Assembly: GCF_036323735.1 (NCBI RefSeq)
Contig: NC_086026.1
Span: forward strand, 50,161,539-50,225,538
DNA: 64,000 nt
Origin: Rattus norvegicus
Taxonomy: Eukaryota; Chordata; Mammalia; Rodentia; Muridae
Direction of reading: 5' to 3'
Made by a program: the position numbers and the translations under genes
The notes under the pieces: model-generated
The model's database searches: none
The model's input: the letters and a program-made list of their open reading frames with translations, nothing else
What the model was told of the DNA's origin: nothing
Shown here: positions 22,511 to 32,879 of the stretch, in pieces
Layout of the letters: each line of letters opens with the position of its first letter
Position numbering within the stretch: position 1 is the first letter of the stretch

Positions 22511-22929
22511 CAAGGACTCCAAAGTGAAACTCTATCCCCCTGATGCCCCAAGAGGAGAAAAAGTGTAGCAGAAAATAAGGACACGACTACAGATATAAAA
22601 ATCTGAAATAATCTGAACAAACCATGTAAAAACGTTAATGGTAGCACTTCATAAAACAGGAAAAGTGTTAAGTTTTCCTAGAAAATGGAACTCATCAGAC
22701 TGACTAAAGGTGAAACAGCGACAGTGTAAATAAAGAGGAAAAACTGTGATGCTAATGATAGGGGCTCAAGTCTGCCACAGACAGTATCGGACAAAACAAC
22801 CGCGATCCACACAGTTTCACAGGAAAAATGTATCAAACGTCTATGTAACAGGTGCTTACAACCTGTCCCAGAGGATGTAAAAGAGTCAAAGAGAGCCCAG
22901 TCCTCAACGCATGCATAAAACCGACACTC

Positions 22930-23097
22930 CCTGTGCTCAGGTCGCCCCTCCTCATATAGCCCAGTCTGACCAGTCTGACCAGGGACTCAAAATGTTACTG
23001 AACTCCTCCTCACCTTGACCTGACCTTGAACTCCTGATTCTTCTGTCTCAATCTCCCAGTGCTGGGACTGTAGACCTGTGACACCCTACCTGGTCTG
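22930..23097 (-). mobile_element. B1/B4-type SINE, diverged
   Basis: TATAGCCCAGTCTGACCAG, ACCTTGAACTCCTGATTC and CCCAGTGCTGGGACTGTAG on the reverse strand. The unit CCAGTCTGA is locally duplicated. Confidence 0.65.
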
Positions 23098-23534
23098 ATA
23101 GCATATTGATAACACTCTGGGTGAGCCCAGTGCAAGACAGGAGAGATATAAGCCTAACCTCCCTCATGCATATGAATGTTATTAAATCCTAGGCAAATGA
23201 ATTGAGCGATCTAATCCGGTATGCTGAGCTGGTGATATAGCATGTGCTGGAGTCCCTGCCTAAACTGTACAAGGCTCTGGTTCCATCAATAGCCTCAGTA
23301 GCAAACAGAAGACCAATATGAAGAGGTGTGCTAATCTTAGGAGCAAAAGGACAGTGTCACAGTAAAAGCCCGTGAATGTATTTCATTACATTACGGGGTC
23401 GATGAAACATATTTGATTAAGTTTCAAGCTCATTTATAACAATAGTGCTTTGCAAAGGAAAATAGAAACAAAGGCATTTTCTATGTCTACCTTCTAAAAG
23501 CTAAAAATTATTTATTTTTATTTTGTGTATGTGC

Positions 23535-23795
23535 ATGTAATTGTGTGCGTATGTGCATGTTGTGTGAACATATGTTTGTGTGAACGATGGCATTCACACA
23601 TGGGTTGCAGTGCATGTGTGGAGGTCAGAGGGTAAAGGTTGGGGTTCGAACTCCAGGCAATAGGCTTACAGATACGCCTGTCATTTGCAGTCAGGTTAAC
23701 ACTAGGCAGCCTAGGTTGCCCTTGAACTCAGCATCCTCCTCCCTCAGCCCCCTGCATGGTGAAATGGCAGGGGTGCACACAACCACACCCAACCT
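23535..23795 (-). mobile_element. B4/B3-type SINE, diverged
   Basis: TG-rich tail, GCATGTGTGGAGGTCAGAGGG, GGGTTCGAACTCCAGGC and a B1-like segment (TTGCCCTTGAACTCAGCATC). Confidence 0.6.
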
Positions 23796-24325
23796 AAATA
23801 TTTATTATGATAAAAGGGTCAGAAGTCACTACTCTAAAGCCAGAGAGAAGGCGACAAAGTGCTCGCCAACCATCGCTGTCTCTCCAGAAAGCTGACCTGA
23901 ACCTTACCAAATGTATATCCCAGACCGTCTGGTGTAGAACTTGTCTCCCTTCCAATGTATATATATGTAAAGCTGTCTCCCCATTCTGTTTTTGAAAACA
24001 AGCGCCTTGAAGGTGCCCCACGGTATCAGACTGAGTGTGTCTTCTGTGTATTTTAGTGTCAAAGTCATCACATGTCAAGTGTCCAGAAAACACATTTGGT
24101 TAAGGAGCATCAGGGATGGTGTCTTGAAATTACGTTAAAAAATTGACTTTCTTTTTCTTATTTATAGAAGTAATGGATTCACACAATAGGGAACTTGAAC
24201 AATTCTAACTCTAAAGAATAAAAACATAATCTTGATTTCTCTTGCCAGAGATAACCACTATTTCTTTCCAAGATTTTTTAAAATTTGGGTCTTATTTATT
24301 TACTTATTCACTTATTTATTCATTT

Positions 24326-24465
24326 ATGACAGGGTCTTACTACATAGCCTTGGCTGGCTTGGAGTCTGTTATGTAGACCAGACTGACCTTGAACTCATAA
24401 AAAGATGTGCCTGCCTCTGCCTCCTGAGTGCTGGATTAAAGTTGTGCACCATCACACCTTGCAAC
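24326..24465 (-). mobile_element. B1 SINE
   Basis: Reverse B1: GACAGGGTCTTACTACATAG, ATGTAGACCAGACTGACCTTG, CTCCTGAGTGCTGG. Confidence 0.9.
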
Positions 24466-24469
24466 TTTC

Positions 24470-24660
24470 ATGTGTCTGGATGTTTTGTTTACATGTATGT
24501 CTTGCACCACTTGAACACTTGGTGCCTTCAGAGACTAGAAGACGGCATCAGATCCTGTGGAACTGTAGTTACAGATAGTTGTGAGCCACCATGTGGGTGC
24601 TGGAAATTAAACCCAGGTCCTCTAGAAGAGCAGCCAGTGCTCTTAACTGTTGATCCAGAA
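24470..24660 (-). mobile_element. B3/B2-type SINE
   Basis: Reverse strand, directly after a B1: GAAGACGGCATCAGATCC, GTGAGCCACCATGTGGGTGC, CCAGTGCTCTTAACTGTTGA. Confidence 0.85.
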
Positions 24661-25231
24661 ATAGCCATCACTCACCATTGGGTGGACTTTCTTTCCATGT
24701 GCAAATTAGGAAAGCAGAGTTCATAGCCCTTGGGTTGTGTCCCTATTCCTCATTTCCTTCTTACAAGAGCATTTCCTCAGAGGCATATTTGTTATGGTCA
24801 CAGGGGACTAAATATCACCATTTCCCTAAACCTTTCCCCACCATTGGATTTTTAGGTAATTTCTGTAAGTGATGGTGTTTCAGTGTCTATACATTCCTTT
24901 CTAGGCTATGCCACTCCAGGCCAGAGATAACTTTTTCTCTAGTCATTACTCAAATCTTTCTAAGCATGCTAATTTACTCTGCCTGGGTCCTTGTGCTCTC
25001 CCCTTGCTCCGACTTCTAGTTTCATTACCATGGAAACAGTAGAGAGATTGGGAAGAGAAGACTACCAGAAGCCAGGCAGGAATCTGAGGCAGGGAGGGGT
25101 TAGTTGGCCTTTTCGTCTGGTCTCACCTGCCCAGGGACTCTGCTGTCCCCTTCCCCCTCTCTCTCTTCTTTCTCTACAAGACTCTTACTTCTCCTCTAGA
25201 AAACCATTCAAGATAAGGAAATTCCAAGCAG

Positions 25232-25341
25232 TTGTAATGGCTCTGTATAAAATCACTTATGTAAGCTCTAATGTCCCTGAGTTAATCCCCAGATCCACAC
25301 ATTGTCTCTGACCTCCACACATGCTACATAATGCATCTGCA

Positions 25342-25399
<58 letters not shown>

Positions 25400-25482
25400 T
25401 CTGTGTATGTGCACCATTCAATGCACACATGTGCACACATTTTGCAAACACACACATGTACATTAATAAAAATAAATAGGAA
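25232..25482 (+). mobile_element. B3-type SINE with internal TC repeat
   Basis: GTTAATCCCCAGATCCACAC and CTCTGACCTCCACACATGC are the 3' half of a B3-type SINE. Its tail is interrupted by a (TC)n tract at about 25346-25394, then ends AATAAAAATAAATAGG. Confidence 0.7.
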
Positions 25483-25511
25483 AGTTTGCAAACTTTAAAG
25501 AGACTTCTCAC

Positions 25512-26167
25512 CAGAGCATCTCTATGTTCTTGTATTTCGTCTCTGCCTCCGGTTCTTTGGATGGCTTCTTAGTCTTCGTCGACCTGGACCTGTGTGTGTT
25601 CATGCGATAATCAGACTGGGGTCCTCTCTGACTCAGGGACTCATGTCTGTGAGAAAGTTCATTAAAGTCCTGCAGATCTCCATCAGAAAATATGTAGATG
25701 GGCTGTTGCTGATACAAAATTCTTTTCTCTTCCTTGTATCTGTGTCCTCTTCTTTTATTAGTGTTCAGCCCTAAGACAGAGTTTTTATATACTACTCTGT
25801 CAAAAGTCTCCTTGGGTGGAAAGAATGGGTCGGAGGTGACTTTGGGATTATGGGTGAGGGTTCTGGGGTCCTGTAAATTGGGATTAGAAGCGGTCATTTG
25901 TGCAGCTGGCTCATGCTTTGATGAGGTATCCATAGGCAGCCTTTGGGTTTGTGGTTGTTGGAGAGAGTTATTCTGATTATTTTGACTGACAACTTGTTCT
26001 TTTGTCCCAAGAGATTTCAGGCCATTCTGATATTTCTTCTGTTTCTGAACCCTGGCCTTGGCTGTTCTTCTAGAAGGTTGCTGGACGTTGGCTGCATTGG
26101 AAGACTGACCTCTTGGGACGTTGCCTGATTTTGTATCTTCGCACTGAGACAAATGTTCTTGGTAATT
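25512..26167 (-). CDS. Jhy: Jhy coding exon C (largest)
   Basis: A 656-base exon: 218 codons (residues 215-432) plus two bases of a Trp codon shared with the next exon. The acceptor is ATCTTTTTTAG at 26168; the donor is CTCTG|GTGAGA at 25511. The product starts NYQEHLSQCEDTKSG and contains a basic run (RRTAKARVQKQKK), a Gln/Asn-rich stretch (SQNNQNNSLQQPQTQ), a Pro/Phe segment (SDPFFPPKETFDRVVYKNS), a second basic cluster (NKRRGHRYKEEKR) followed by ILYQQQPIYIFSDGDLQDF, and a Lys/Arg tail (RSRSTKTKKPSKEPE). It is low-complexity and probably disordered, with possible nuclear-localisation-like basic clusters. No catalytic motif is visible. A candidate ATG-free start inside the exon was not accepted, because the frame is open across the acceptor and joins exon B in phase. 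Confidence 0.88.
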
Positions 26168-27242
26168 CTAAAAAAGATATTACAGTTAAGGCAAAATCAG
26201 AAGATGAGCATTCTTCATAAATTTTCAATTAATTCTTTTTTTTTTAAATGGGGGTCAAAACATCTAGGAATGTGACCATGGATTGAAAAGGAGAGAGTAT
26301 GAGGAGTTTTTCTCCTAGTTATAGGTGATTGGAGGGTGAGCCACTGAGGAAATGTTAAATCATGAGCCCAGACAGAGTTTGAGGGCTTAAAACAGCTCTG
26401 TATTAGGTCTCTGACTGACAAGCTATATAGGGAGGCGTCACCAAATGGGGAAATGGATGGAGAGAAGCTTCACCTCTAGAGATGCACAGAGGAGAAATAC
26501 ACATCTGTGCTAACAGGTGCAGGCTCATGTCAACTGAATGAGCGTTTCCAGAATTCCAACCCCAAGACACCCGAGGTTTGCCTGTGCCAACCAAGTACAA
26601 GTTCCATATGACACATAGTTCAGACCCTCAGCTCTGCATGTGCATGCAGGTCAGTGACCTATTCGCCAGATGAAACAAATCACATCTCATTCAGAGGGCC
26701 AAGAAAGAGTCAGAGAGCTTTGATAGGGCGTCTGAGAAACCATAAGGGTTGTTTTTGCTTTCTGCTGCCTGATATAGCCTGCACTTAGGCAATCAAACAT
26801 CTGGGGGGGGGAGGGGACTTCGATATCAGAGCAGTCGTCAGGCTTTTCTAAGTCTGGTAACAACAAAATGTACTCCCAGAACAATAGATACGCTGTGTAG
26901 CTAAATTGTGCCGTGCAGCCATTTAAGAGTATTTCCCGAGGAATGGAGCACTCATTACTTGGTTGAAAATGAGCAGGGTAAAGAGGCCTTTGGAACGAAT
27001 GATTAACTGCTTATTGAAACAGCAAGCTGACCATGTGCATCGATGAGTTATAGAACTGCAATTCCCTTTCAGGGCTCGCATGTAAAAAAGAACCCTTCAC
27101 GACACACATCTGTGCAATGCTAATTGAAAAATGCAGTCATTGGGTAGCTCGTCAAAGGCCAATAAAAATACTCGGACCGGGAAAAGCATGCCTTGCTTTC
27201 TTGTTTGGATTTGTTTTAGTTGGTGGGGAAGGAAGCAGTTCT

Positions 27243-27244
<2 letters not shown>

Positions 27245-27290
<46 letters not shown>
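27245..27290 (+). repeat. 46-base poly(T)
   Basis: Uninterrupted T run followed by GCGTCTCCGG, with no SINE or L1 body recognised on the 3' side. It may be the poly(A) tail of an unrecognised minus-strand retrocopy. Confidence 0.9.
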
Positions 27291-27292
<2 letters not shown>

Positions 27293-27714
27293 GTCTCCGG
27301 TACAATCTGCAAGGCTGACAGCACCAGCCTCTGCATATTCTCATTGGGATGCTAAGGACAAGACTGTTACATTTACGACAGTAATACACAGTGTGGCCTG
27401 AAATGTTGGCATTTGTAAAGAACTATTTCGATTTGAAGTGTAACGTGTTTTCTTTGGGATTTAAGCCATTTGAGGATTGACCGGGCTCTCATTGGCTCTT
27501 ACAAAGGATTAGTTTTCTCCTGCGGCACCCCCACCCCCACCCATTAAAAAACTGACAAACCCTGTACTATGCATCCAGGTAAGAAAAAGGTTTTCTTCCA
27601 CGTGGTTTATCAAACTGCATGTGAGAGACTGTGGGTGAAAAGAGTCGCCCAAGACATGGTCCCAGGTACACTCTTCCTTGCAGTGTACTTTTGGTCCCCA
27701 AAAGTGTTACCTGG

Positions 27715-27842
27715 ATTTATTTGTTTGTGCGCACGTGCAGGCATCAGTTCTCCCCTTCCACCAAGAGGGTCCCGGGGATAGAACTCATATCCTCAGGCTT
27801 GGTGGCAAGCGCCCTCACTTGCTGAGCCATCTTGCTGGCCCA
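27715..27842 (-). mobile_element. B3-type SINE
   Basis: Reverse strand: GTGCGCACGTGCAGGCATC, CTTGGTGGCAAGCGCCCTC, TGAGCCATCTTGCTGGCCC. Confidence 0.85.
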
Positions 27843-27999
27843 GAAATTGCTATTTTCTAATCTGACAGGTGTGTTCAGTGGCTCTCTTCATGCTGTGAGC
27901 ATGTCAGTAAAGGTCAAACAAGCCTCTTGGTTATGATCTATAAACTTTAACTCCGACTGACCAATCATGGCATTCCTTGCAACATTTGTTCAGCTGAAT

Positions 28000-28052
28000 A
28001 ATGGAGTAATAACAGAGTAATGGAGTAATATTGGGGTAATAATGGAGTAACT
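28000..28052 (+). repeat. short GGAGTAATAA tandem patch
   Basis: Four imperfect copies of a 10-14 base unit built on GGAGTAAT and GGGGTAAT. Confidence 0.75.
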
Positions 28053-29026
28053 AGGCATACTTTATGTCATCAACTGGCTTACATGTCCCCGTTTTCTCTT
28101 CTCATTCCAACCCAAAACAAACAAACAAACAAACAAACAAACACACAGACAAACAGCCCCGGGAGAAATTCCTCTTCTGGGAAGTCCTGGTTACTGCTTG
28201 ATTCTCGCCATGTTGTCCTCTTTTGTTGCAGCCGATTGAGATCACAGTAGCCCTCCTCCTAGGGCGCTTTGTTAACAGAGGCCAAAACTCATCATTTTAC
28301 CAGGCCTGAATTGTCTCGAGTGTTAAATCCTCTATTCACATAGACATAAGTGCCGGGAGATGTCATTTTAGTCCTCAGAAAGCAAGACGTTTCCGGACTT
28401 GATATGATTTCTCTCACCTTCCAAGTAGCCTCCTCGAGATCTGCTGGAGATTTATTACCCTACAATTGAGGCATCAGGTGTCGCTCTCAGGTGGTGAGAC
28501 CTGAGTCCCCTGAAGTTAATAGACAAAGCCTTTCTCAGGCTACTTAATCTCCATCGGCTGGAAATCCGAGATTTCATTCTGCTCTCACTAGGATTCTTTT
28601 GTTACCCACACTGGCAATTGGTATAGTCTCCAGGCACTCAGACTAACTGCTTAATGGCAGTAGGTTTTCGTATCACATGTGGAGTGACAGAGTTGGGGAA
28701 TCTACTAAAGCTGAGGTGAGAGTGGCACAGTGAGACTCGTCCTTAGTCATCGGTGTCCACCCACAGTGTGTCATCACTCCAGCCCTGTGAAAGCCCTGCC
28801 TGCCTGCTTTTGTCCTGTGGCTCTTCTGACCATGTGTCATAAGCAGAAAGCAGAATGCACACTCTTACCACCATCTCCTCTAACATAAAGGCCACTGTTG
28901 CTCTTAGCTGCCCTGGCTGGGCCCTGGGGTCCTGAGAGGTCTTTCCAGGCTCCAGGATTACCTCTGGCCCAGAGAACTTTCTGTTGTACTCAGTTTATCT
29001 TCTGTGTTTGTTAAAAATAAAATGTG

Positions 29027-29201
29027 AGGGCTGGAGAGATGGCTCAGCAGTTAAGAGCACTTCCAGAGGTCCTGAGTTCAATTCCCAGCAACCACATGGT
29101 GGCTCACAACCATCTGTGATGGGATCTGATGCCCTCTTCTGCTGTGTCTGAAGACAGCTACAGTGTACTCATATAAATAAAATAAATAAGTCTTTAAAAA
29201 A
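29027..29201 (+). mobile_element. B2 SINE with internal deletion
   Basis: Young-looking B2 lacking about 12 bases between AAGAGCACTT and CCAGAGGTCC. It is flanked by AAAATGTGA on both sides. Confidence 0.95.
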
Positions 29202-29274
29202 TGTGACCTTAGATTCCAATTTTTATCTAATATTATTTTATATATATGTAAATTTTGTCTGAATATATATCTAT

Positions 29275-29448
29275 GCACTGTGTGTGTGTGTGTGTGTGTG
29301 TATGTGTGTGGTGTGTGCTGTCTTTGGAGGCAAGAAGAGGATGTCAGATCCCTGGGACTAGAATTAGAGCTAGTGAACTACCATGTGGGTACTGAACCCA
29401 GGTCCAGAGCAGCCATGGCTCTTAAACACTGAACTATCTCTCCGGGCC
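29275..29448 (-). mobile_element. B3-type SINE with TG tail
   Basis: TG tract 29279-29300, then GAAGAGGATGTCAGATCCC and GAACTATCTCTCCGGGCCC on the reverse strand. Confidence 0.83.
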
Positions 29449-30239
29449 CTTTCTAATATTACTAAGAAACATCCAGCATGAATTATTAACTAAGTCCCTC
29501 ATTGTCAGCAAGGAAGAACTTCAGATAAACAGATGCCTGTGTTGACCAAACCAAACGCATGGCTCTTTAGAAAGATGGGGAAAGGGGATAGTCACAGGGA
29601 CTTGATGCAATTAGTGAAGGATTCTGTGCCGTTTTGTGATGCCACCACTGGTACCTGGAAGGGTCTTCTGGCTAAGGACATACTTTAGCAAGGCCTCTGA
29701 GAACCTTCTGCCTTTAGCTTGGGCACACCAATGACATGGGACTTCTGAAACCCGTGAAGACCCACAGGAGAGCACAGAGTGTTGCAGGACAATGCAGTTC
29801 CAGGAAAGGTGCATGAAGAGGTCCTAAGCAGGATGCAAAGATCCAGTGTGGGCAGAGGAATCTGACATGAAAATCATGACGACCCAAGGCTCTCTATCAC
29901 ATGCACTAGCAGTTCCTGCCTTCTACACCACGTTGCCAGGAGACACTTCTTTCCTTATCCCTTCAACGTTCTGATGTGGTCTCTCTGACATCAGCTCTCA
30001 GGAAGCTCTGAGTAAGGGACTTGATTTATTTACTTATTTCAATTCTATCAGCAGCCTGGAGACTTGGTGAGGATCAGAGAGGGTTTAAGATGTCTGTCTT
30101 TTCTAACCTCTCCCATGCTTGGAGGAACTTTGATACTTTGAGCTTTTCAGTTGCTTTATGCATGACTTTAATTGGTGATGTCAACATGTTCCTTAGGCTT
30201 GGTGATTTCGAAAGGCTCACCACCCCACCCCGTGGGCCT

Positions 30240-30370
30240 TGAGACAAGGTCTCACTGTGTAGCATTGGCAGGCCTGGAACTTGCAATGTAGACCAGGTTG
30301 ACCTCTGATTAACAGCCATGTGCCTACCTCTGAGTGCTGGGACACTAGAGTTAGAGATATGCCACTATAC
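30240..30370 (-). mobile_element. B1 SINE
   Basis: Reverse B1, diverged: GAGACAAGGTCTCACTGTGT, ATGTAGACCAGGTTGACCTC, GAGTGCTGGGACAC. Confidence 0.82.
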
Positions 30371-30377
30371 TCATCCT

Positions 30378-30583
30378 TTTTTTTTCTTTTTTTTTCTTTT
30401 TTTTTAAGATTTATTTATTTTATGCATGTGAGTACACTGTAGCTGTCTTCAGATACACCAGAAGAGGGCATCAGATCTCATTACAGATGGTTGTGAGCCA
30501 CCATGTGGTTGCTGGGATTTGAACTCAGGACCTCTGGAAGAGCAGTCAGTGCTCTTAACCGCTGAGCCATCTCTCCAGCCCCA
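30378..30583 (-). mobile_element. B2 SINE
   Basis: Reverse-strand B2 from an interrupted T-rich head to CATCTCTCCAGCCCC. It is flanked by ATACTCATCCTTT on both sides and sits directly beside a reverse B1. Confidence 0.95.
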
Positions 30584-31138
30584 TACTCATCCTTTCTTAA
30601 TCAGGGATGGAATCTGTTCCAAGAATGACTCCACATAATTCCATGTACCGACCCAGGAAACTATTGGCTACGGATGACCTTTCTATTTCTTCTAGAAACA
30701 GTGAGACAATTACCCACTCCCCAACTACACTTATGAGTGTCCGTGGAAAAGAAGGATGCCATCAGGTTATAGATACTAGTTGGTAAGCTTGCATATTCTG
30801 GAAGCAAGGCTTGGTGGGGTCCAACCTCAGGGTCAGTGTCTCCTGAGTCTACTGGGCAGTTATTAGCTCCTAAAGGAAACACTATTTTTCCTCTGCACAA
30901 CCCCATCCCTTCCTTCTGTATGTTTGGAGTGTGAAATGATGGTATTCTGACACAGGGGATCTTTCAAAATTAGTTAGTGTTACTGGTGGAGCGACCTATG
31001 GCAGGAGGCAGTCTTCAGCATGGGTAGATAGGCAGGCATTCTAAAATAACCCTTAAATGACAAGGACCCAGTGACAGGCATTACTTCTATCCAGCAGTAT
31101 CACTTGAAGCACACTTAATACACAGTCTAGCAGGTGAC

Positions 31139-31252
31139 CTTGAGCTGCTTTGCTCTCTGATGCCATTTGTCCTCAGGATCCATGAAAGTGTTTTCGACTC
31201 CTTTGTCATCCTGGACAGTCATCTTGCCAGCATCTCTGATGGGGTAGGAAAT
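31139..31252 (-). CDS. Jhy: Jhy coding exon B
   Basis: A 114-base exon (38 codons, residues 177-214), too short to stand out as an ORF. It was found by looking for a phase-0 exon between its neighbours. The acceptor is TTTTCCTCTTAG preceded by T-rich sequence; the exon reads from ISYPIRDAGK through DPEDKWHQRAKQLK. The next exon continues NYQEHLSQCED, giving a smooth charged helix-like stretch over the junction. The donor is AAG|GTCACC, which is weak at positions +3 to +6. Reading through the donor meets TAG after three codons. Length is a multiple of three and both ends are phase 0, so skipping would keep the frame. Confidence 0.8.
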
Positions 31253-32095
31253 CTAAGAGGAAAAAAACACACATGGCAGTAAGTGGCGTATACTGCATCC
31301 TAAATGGGTTCATTTCAGTCTCCTAGCCATGGGGCCCCAGTCTTTGTACTCTAGGGAGAGGTCCCGCAGAGGCAGGCTTTATGTTTGGTTTATAGCAAGG
31401 GTCAATTTCAGTTTTCAGGCACTTACGTCAGTCAACCTTTCGTCTCTGTGACTTAAAAAAAATGAACAAGATAAACAGTTTTAAAGGAAGACGCATCTAT
31501 TTTCGTGCATGGTTGTAGAGAGAATATCTTCTGTATTGAATGGATGGTTTCAGAGGGTTCAGCCCATGGTCACTTAGCTCTGATGTTTTGGGAGTATTGT
31601 CCAGAACAAAGTGGTTTAGCATACAGCAGCCAGGAAGCAGGAGACACAGGGGAAGGGACTGACATCTTAATATACTCTTTAAGGGCACAACCTATGACTT
31701 ACTTCTTGCAACTTGTCCCCAGCTCCTAAAATTTGTGTCATCTCCCAATAATAGCACCATAACATGGGGTCTAAGCCTTCAATATTTGAGATTTTGAAGG
31801 GTCACCCAAGATAAAAATCATGAGAAGGAACTGGATTTCTCTTAGGGAAGATAGAAATAAAATGTTTTCTCTTGAAGACAAGAAGAGAGAAAGGGTACTT
31901 TGAGGTCTAAATACTCCTTGTTTAAATGTCCCATACCTTGTCCGTAAACAACTTTAGGACAGTTATTAGAACATGATACTGCAAGTAACAATTGATCCCA
32001 TCAACAGACACATGATACCATACCCTTTACCTCCATTGGGGACTATGTCCTGATAAACCCATCATAAGTTTAAAAAAAGTACTTAATACCCATGC

Positions 32096-32466
32096 TGACT
32101 AGTTTTTGTCAACTTTACACAAGCTAGAGTCTTTTGGAAAGAAGGAACCTCAATTAAGAAAATGTCCCCACCAGATTGACCTGTGGGACATTTTCTTGCT
32201 TGATGATTGATGTGGGAGGGGCCAGCTCACTGTGGTAGTGCCACCACTGTGCTGAGAGTTTTGGGTTGTAAAAGAAAGCAAACTGAGCAAGGATTATGCT
32301 GTGGCCTGTGCTCAGTTCCTGCCTTCAGCTTCCTACCTTGAGTTCCTGTCCTGACTTCCTTCACTGGCTGAGTGTGATCTCGAGTTGTGAGATGAACTTA
32401 CCTCTTTCCTTCCCAAGTTGGTCATGGTGTTTCTAACACAGTGACATATACCCTAACCAAGACACA
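32096..32466 (+). mobile_element. rodent interspersed repeat, longest copy of that family
   Basis: Runs from CTGACTAGTTTTTGTCAACT to ACCCTAACCAAGACAC and includes the CATTTTCTTGCTTGATGATTG core shared with 20650 and 38345. It has no coding capacity. Confidence 0.7.
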
Positions 32467-32520
32467 CACCTAATCCACCAAACATCACAGCTTAGTTTAA
32501 CGTACTTTAATTGTGCCATT

Positions 32521-32590
32521 GAGCAGGTGCAGTGGTGCACACCTGTCATTCCCTGCTTGGGAAGCTGAGGCAGGGGGATGGAGAGATGGT
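32521..32590 (+). mobile_element. B1 SINE fragment
   Basis: GTGGTGCACACCTGTCATTCC and GGAAGCTGAGGCAGGGGGAT are the left half of a B1. Confidence 0.7.
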
Positions 32591-32879
32591 GGGAGGTGTT
32601 GAAAACTTTAGGAGGTGGGGGACTGGTTGGAGAACACAAGCCTCTGAGAGCTTGCTTTTTAAGGCTACACTGGGTCTGCTTCCTGATTACCCAACGTAAA
32701 GAGCATTTTCCTCCATATGCTGCCATCATGATATCCTGGGCCATCAGTCCAGGATCAGTGGAACCAAAGTAACCAAAATAACTACATAATGAACCTCTGA
32801 AACCATAGGCAAAACAGATCTTTCCTTTTCTATATGTTTTTTCAAGTATTTTGATCACAGCTCTCCAAAATTACCAGCC

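Larger units (their letters stand above)
22172..25511 (-). other. Jhy intron D/C
   Basis: Intron of 3.3 kb with B3 and B1 copies, a B1-B3 pair at 24326-24660 and a SINE interrupted by a TC repeat at 25232-25482. No further exon is recognised. Confidence 0.7.
26168..31138 (-). other. Jhy intron C/B
   Basis: Intron of 5 kb. It holds a unique AT-rich block (26880-27170), a 46-base poly(T), two B2 copies, B3/B1 SINEs and a GGAGTAATA tandem patch at 28000-28050. The stretch 28150-29020 is unique and shows no repeat I recognise. Confidence 0.7.

Noticed and set aside
24232..24726. 164-codon plus-strand frame
   Set aside because: Runs antisense through a B1 and a B3-type SINE; repeat-derived.
32433..32858. 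141-codon minus-strand frame
   Set aside because: Includes part of a dispersed rodent repeat and a B1 fragment; no splice signals and no family resemblance.
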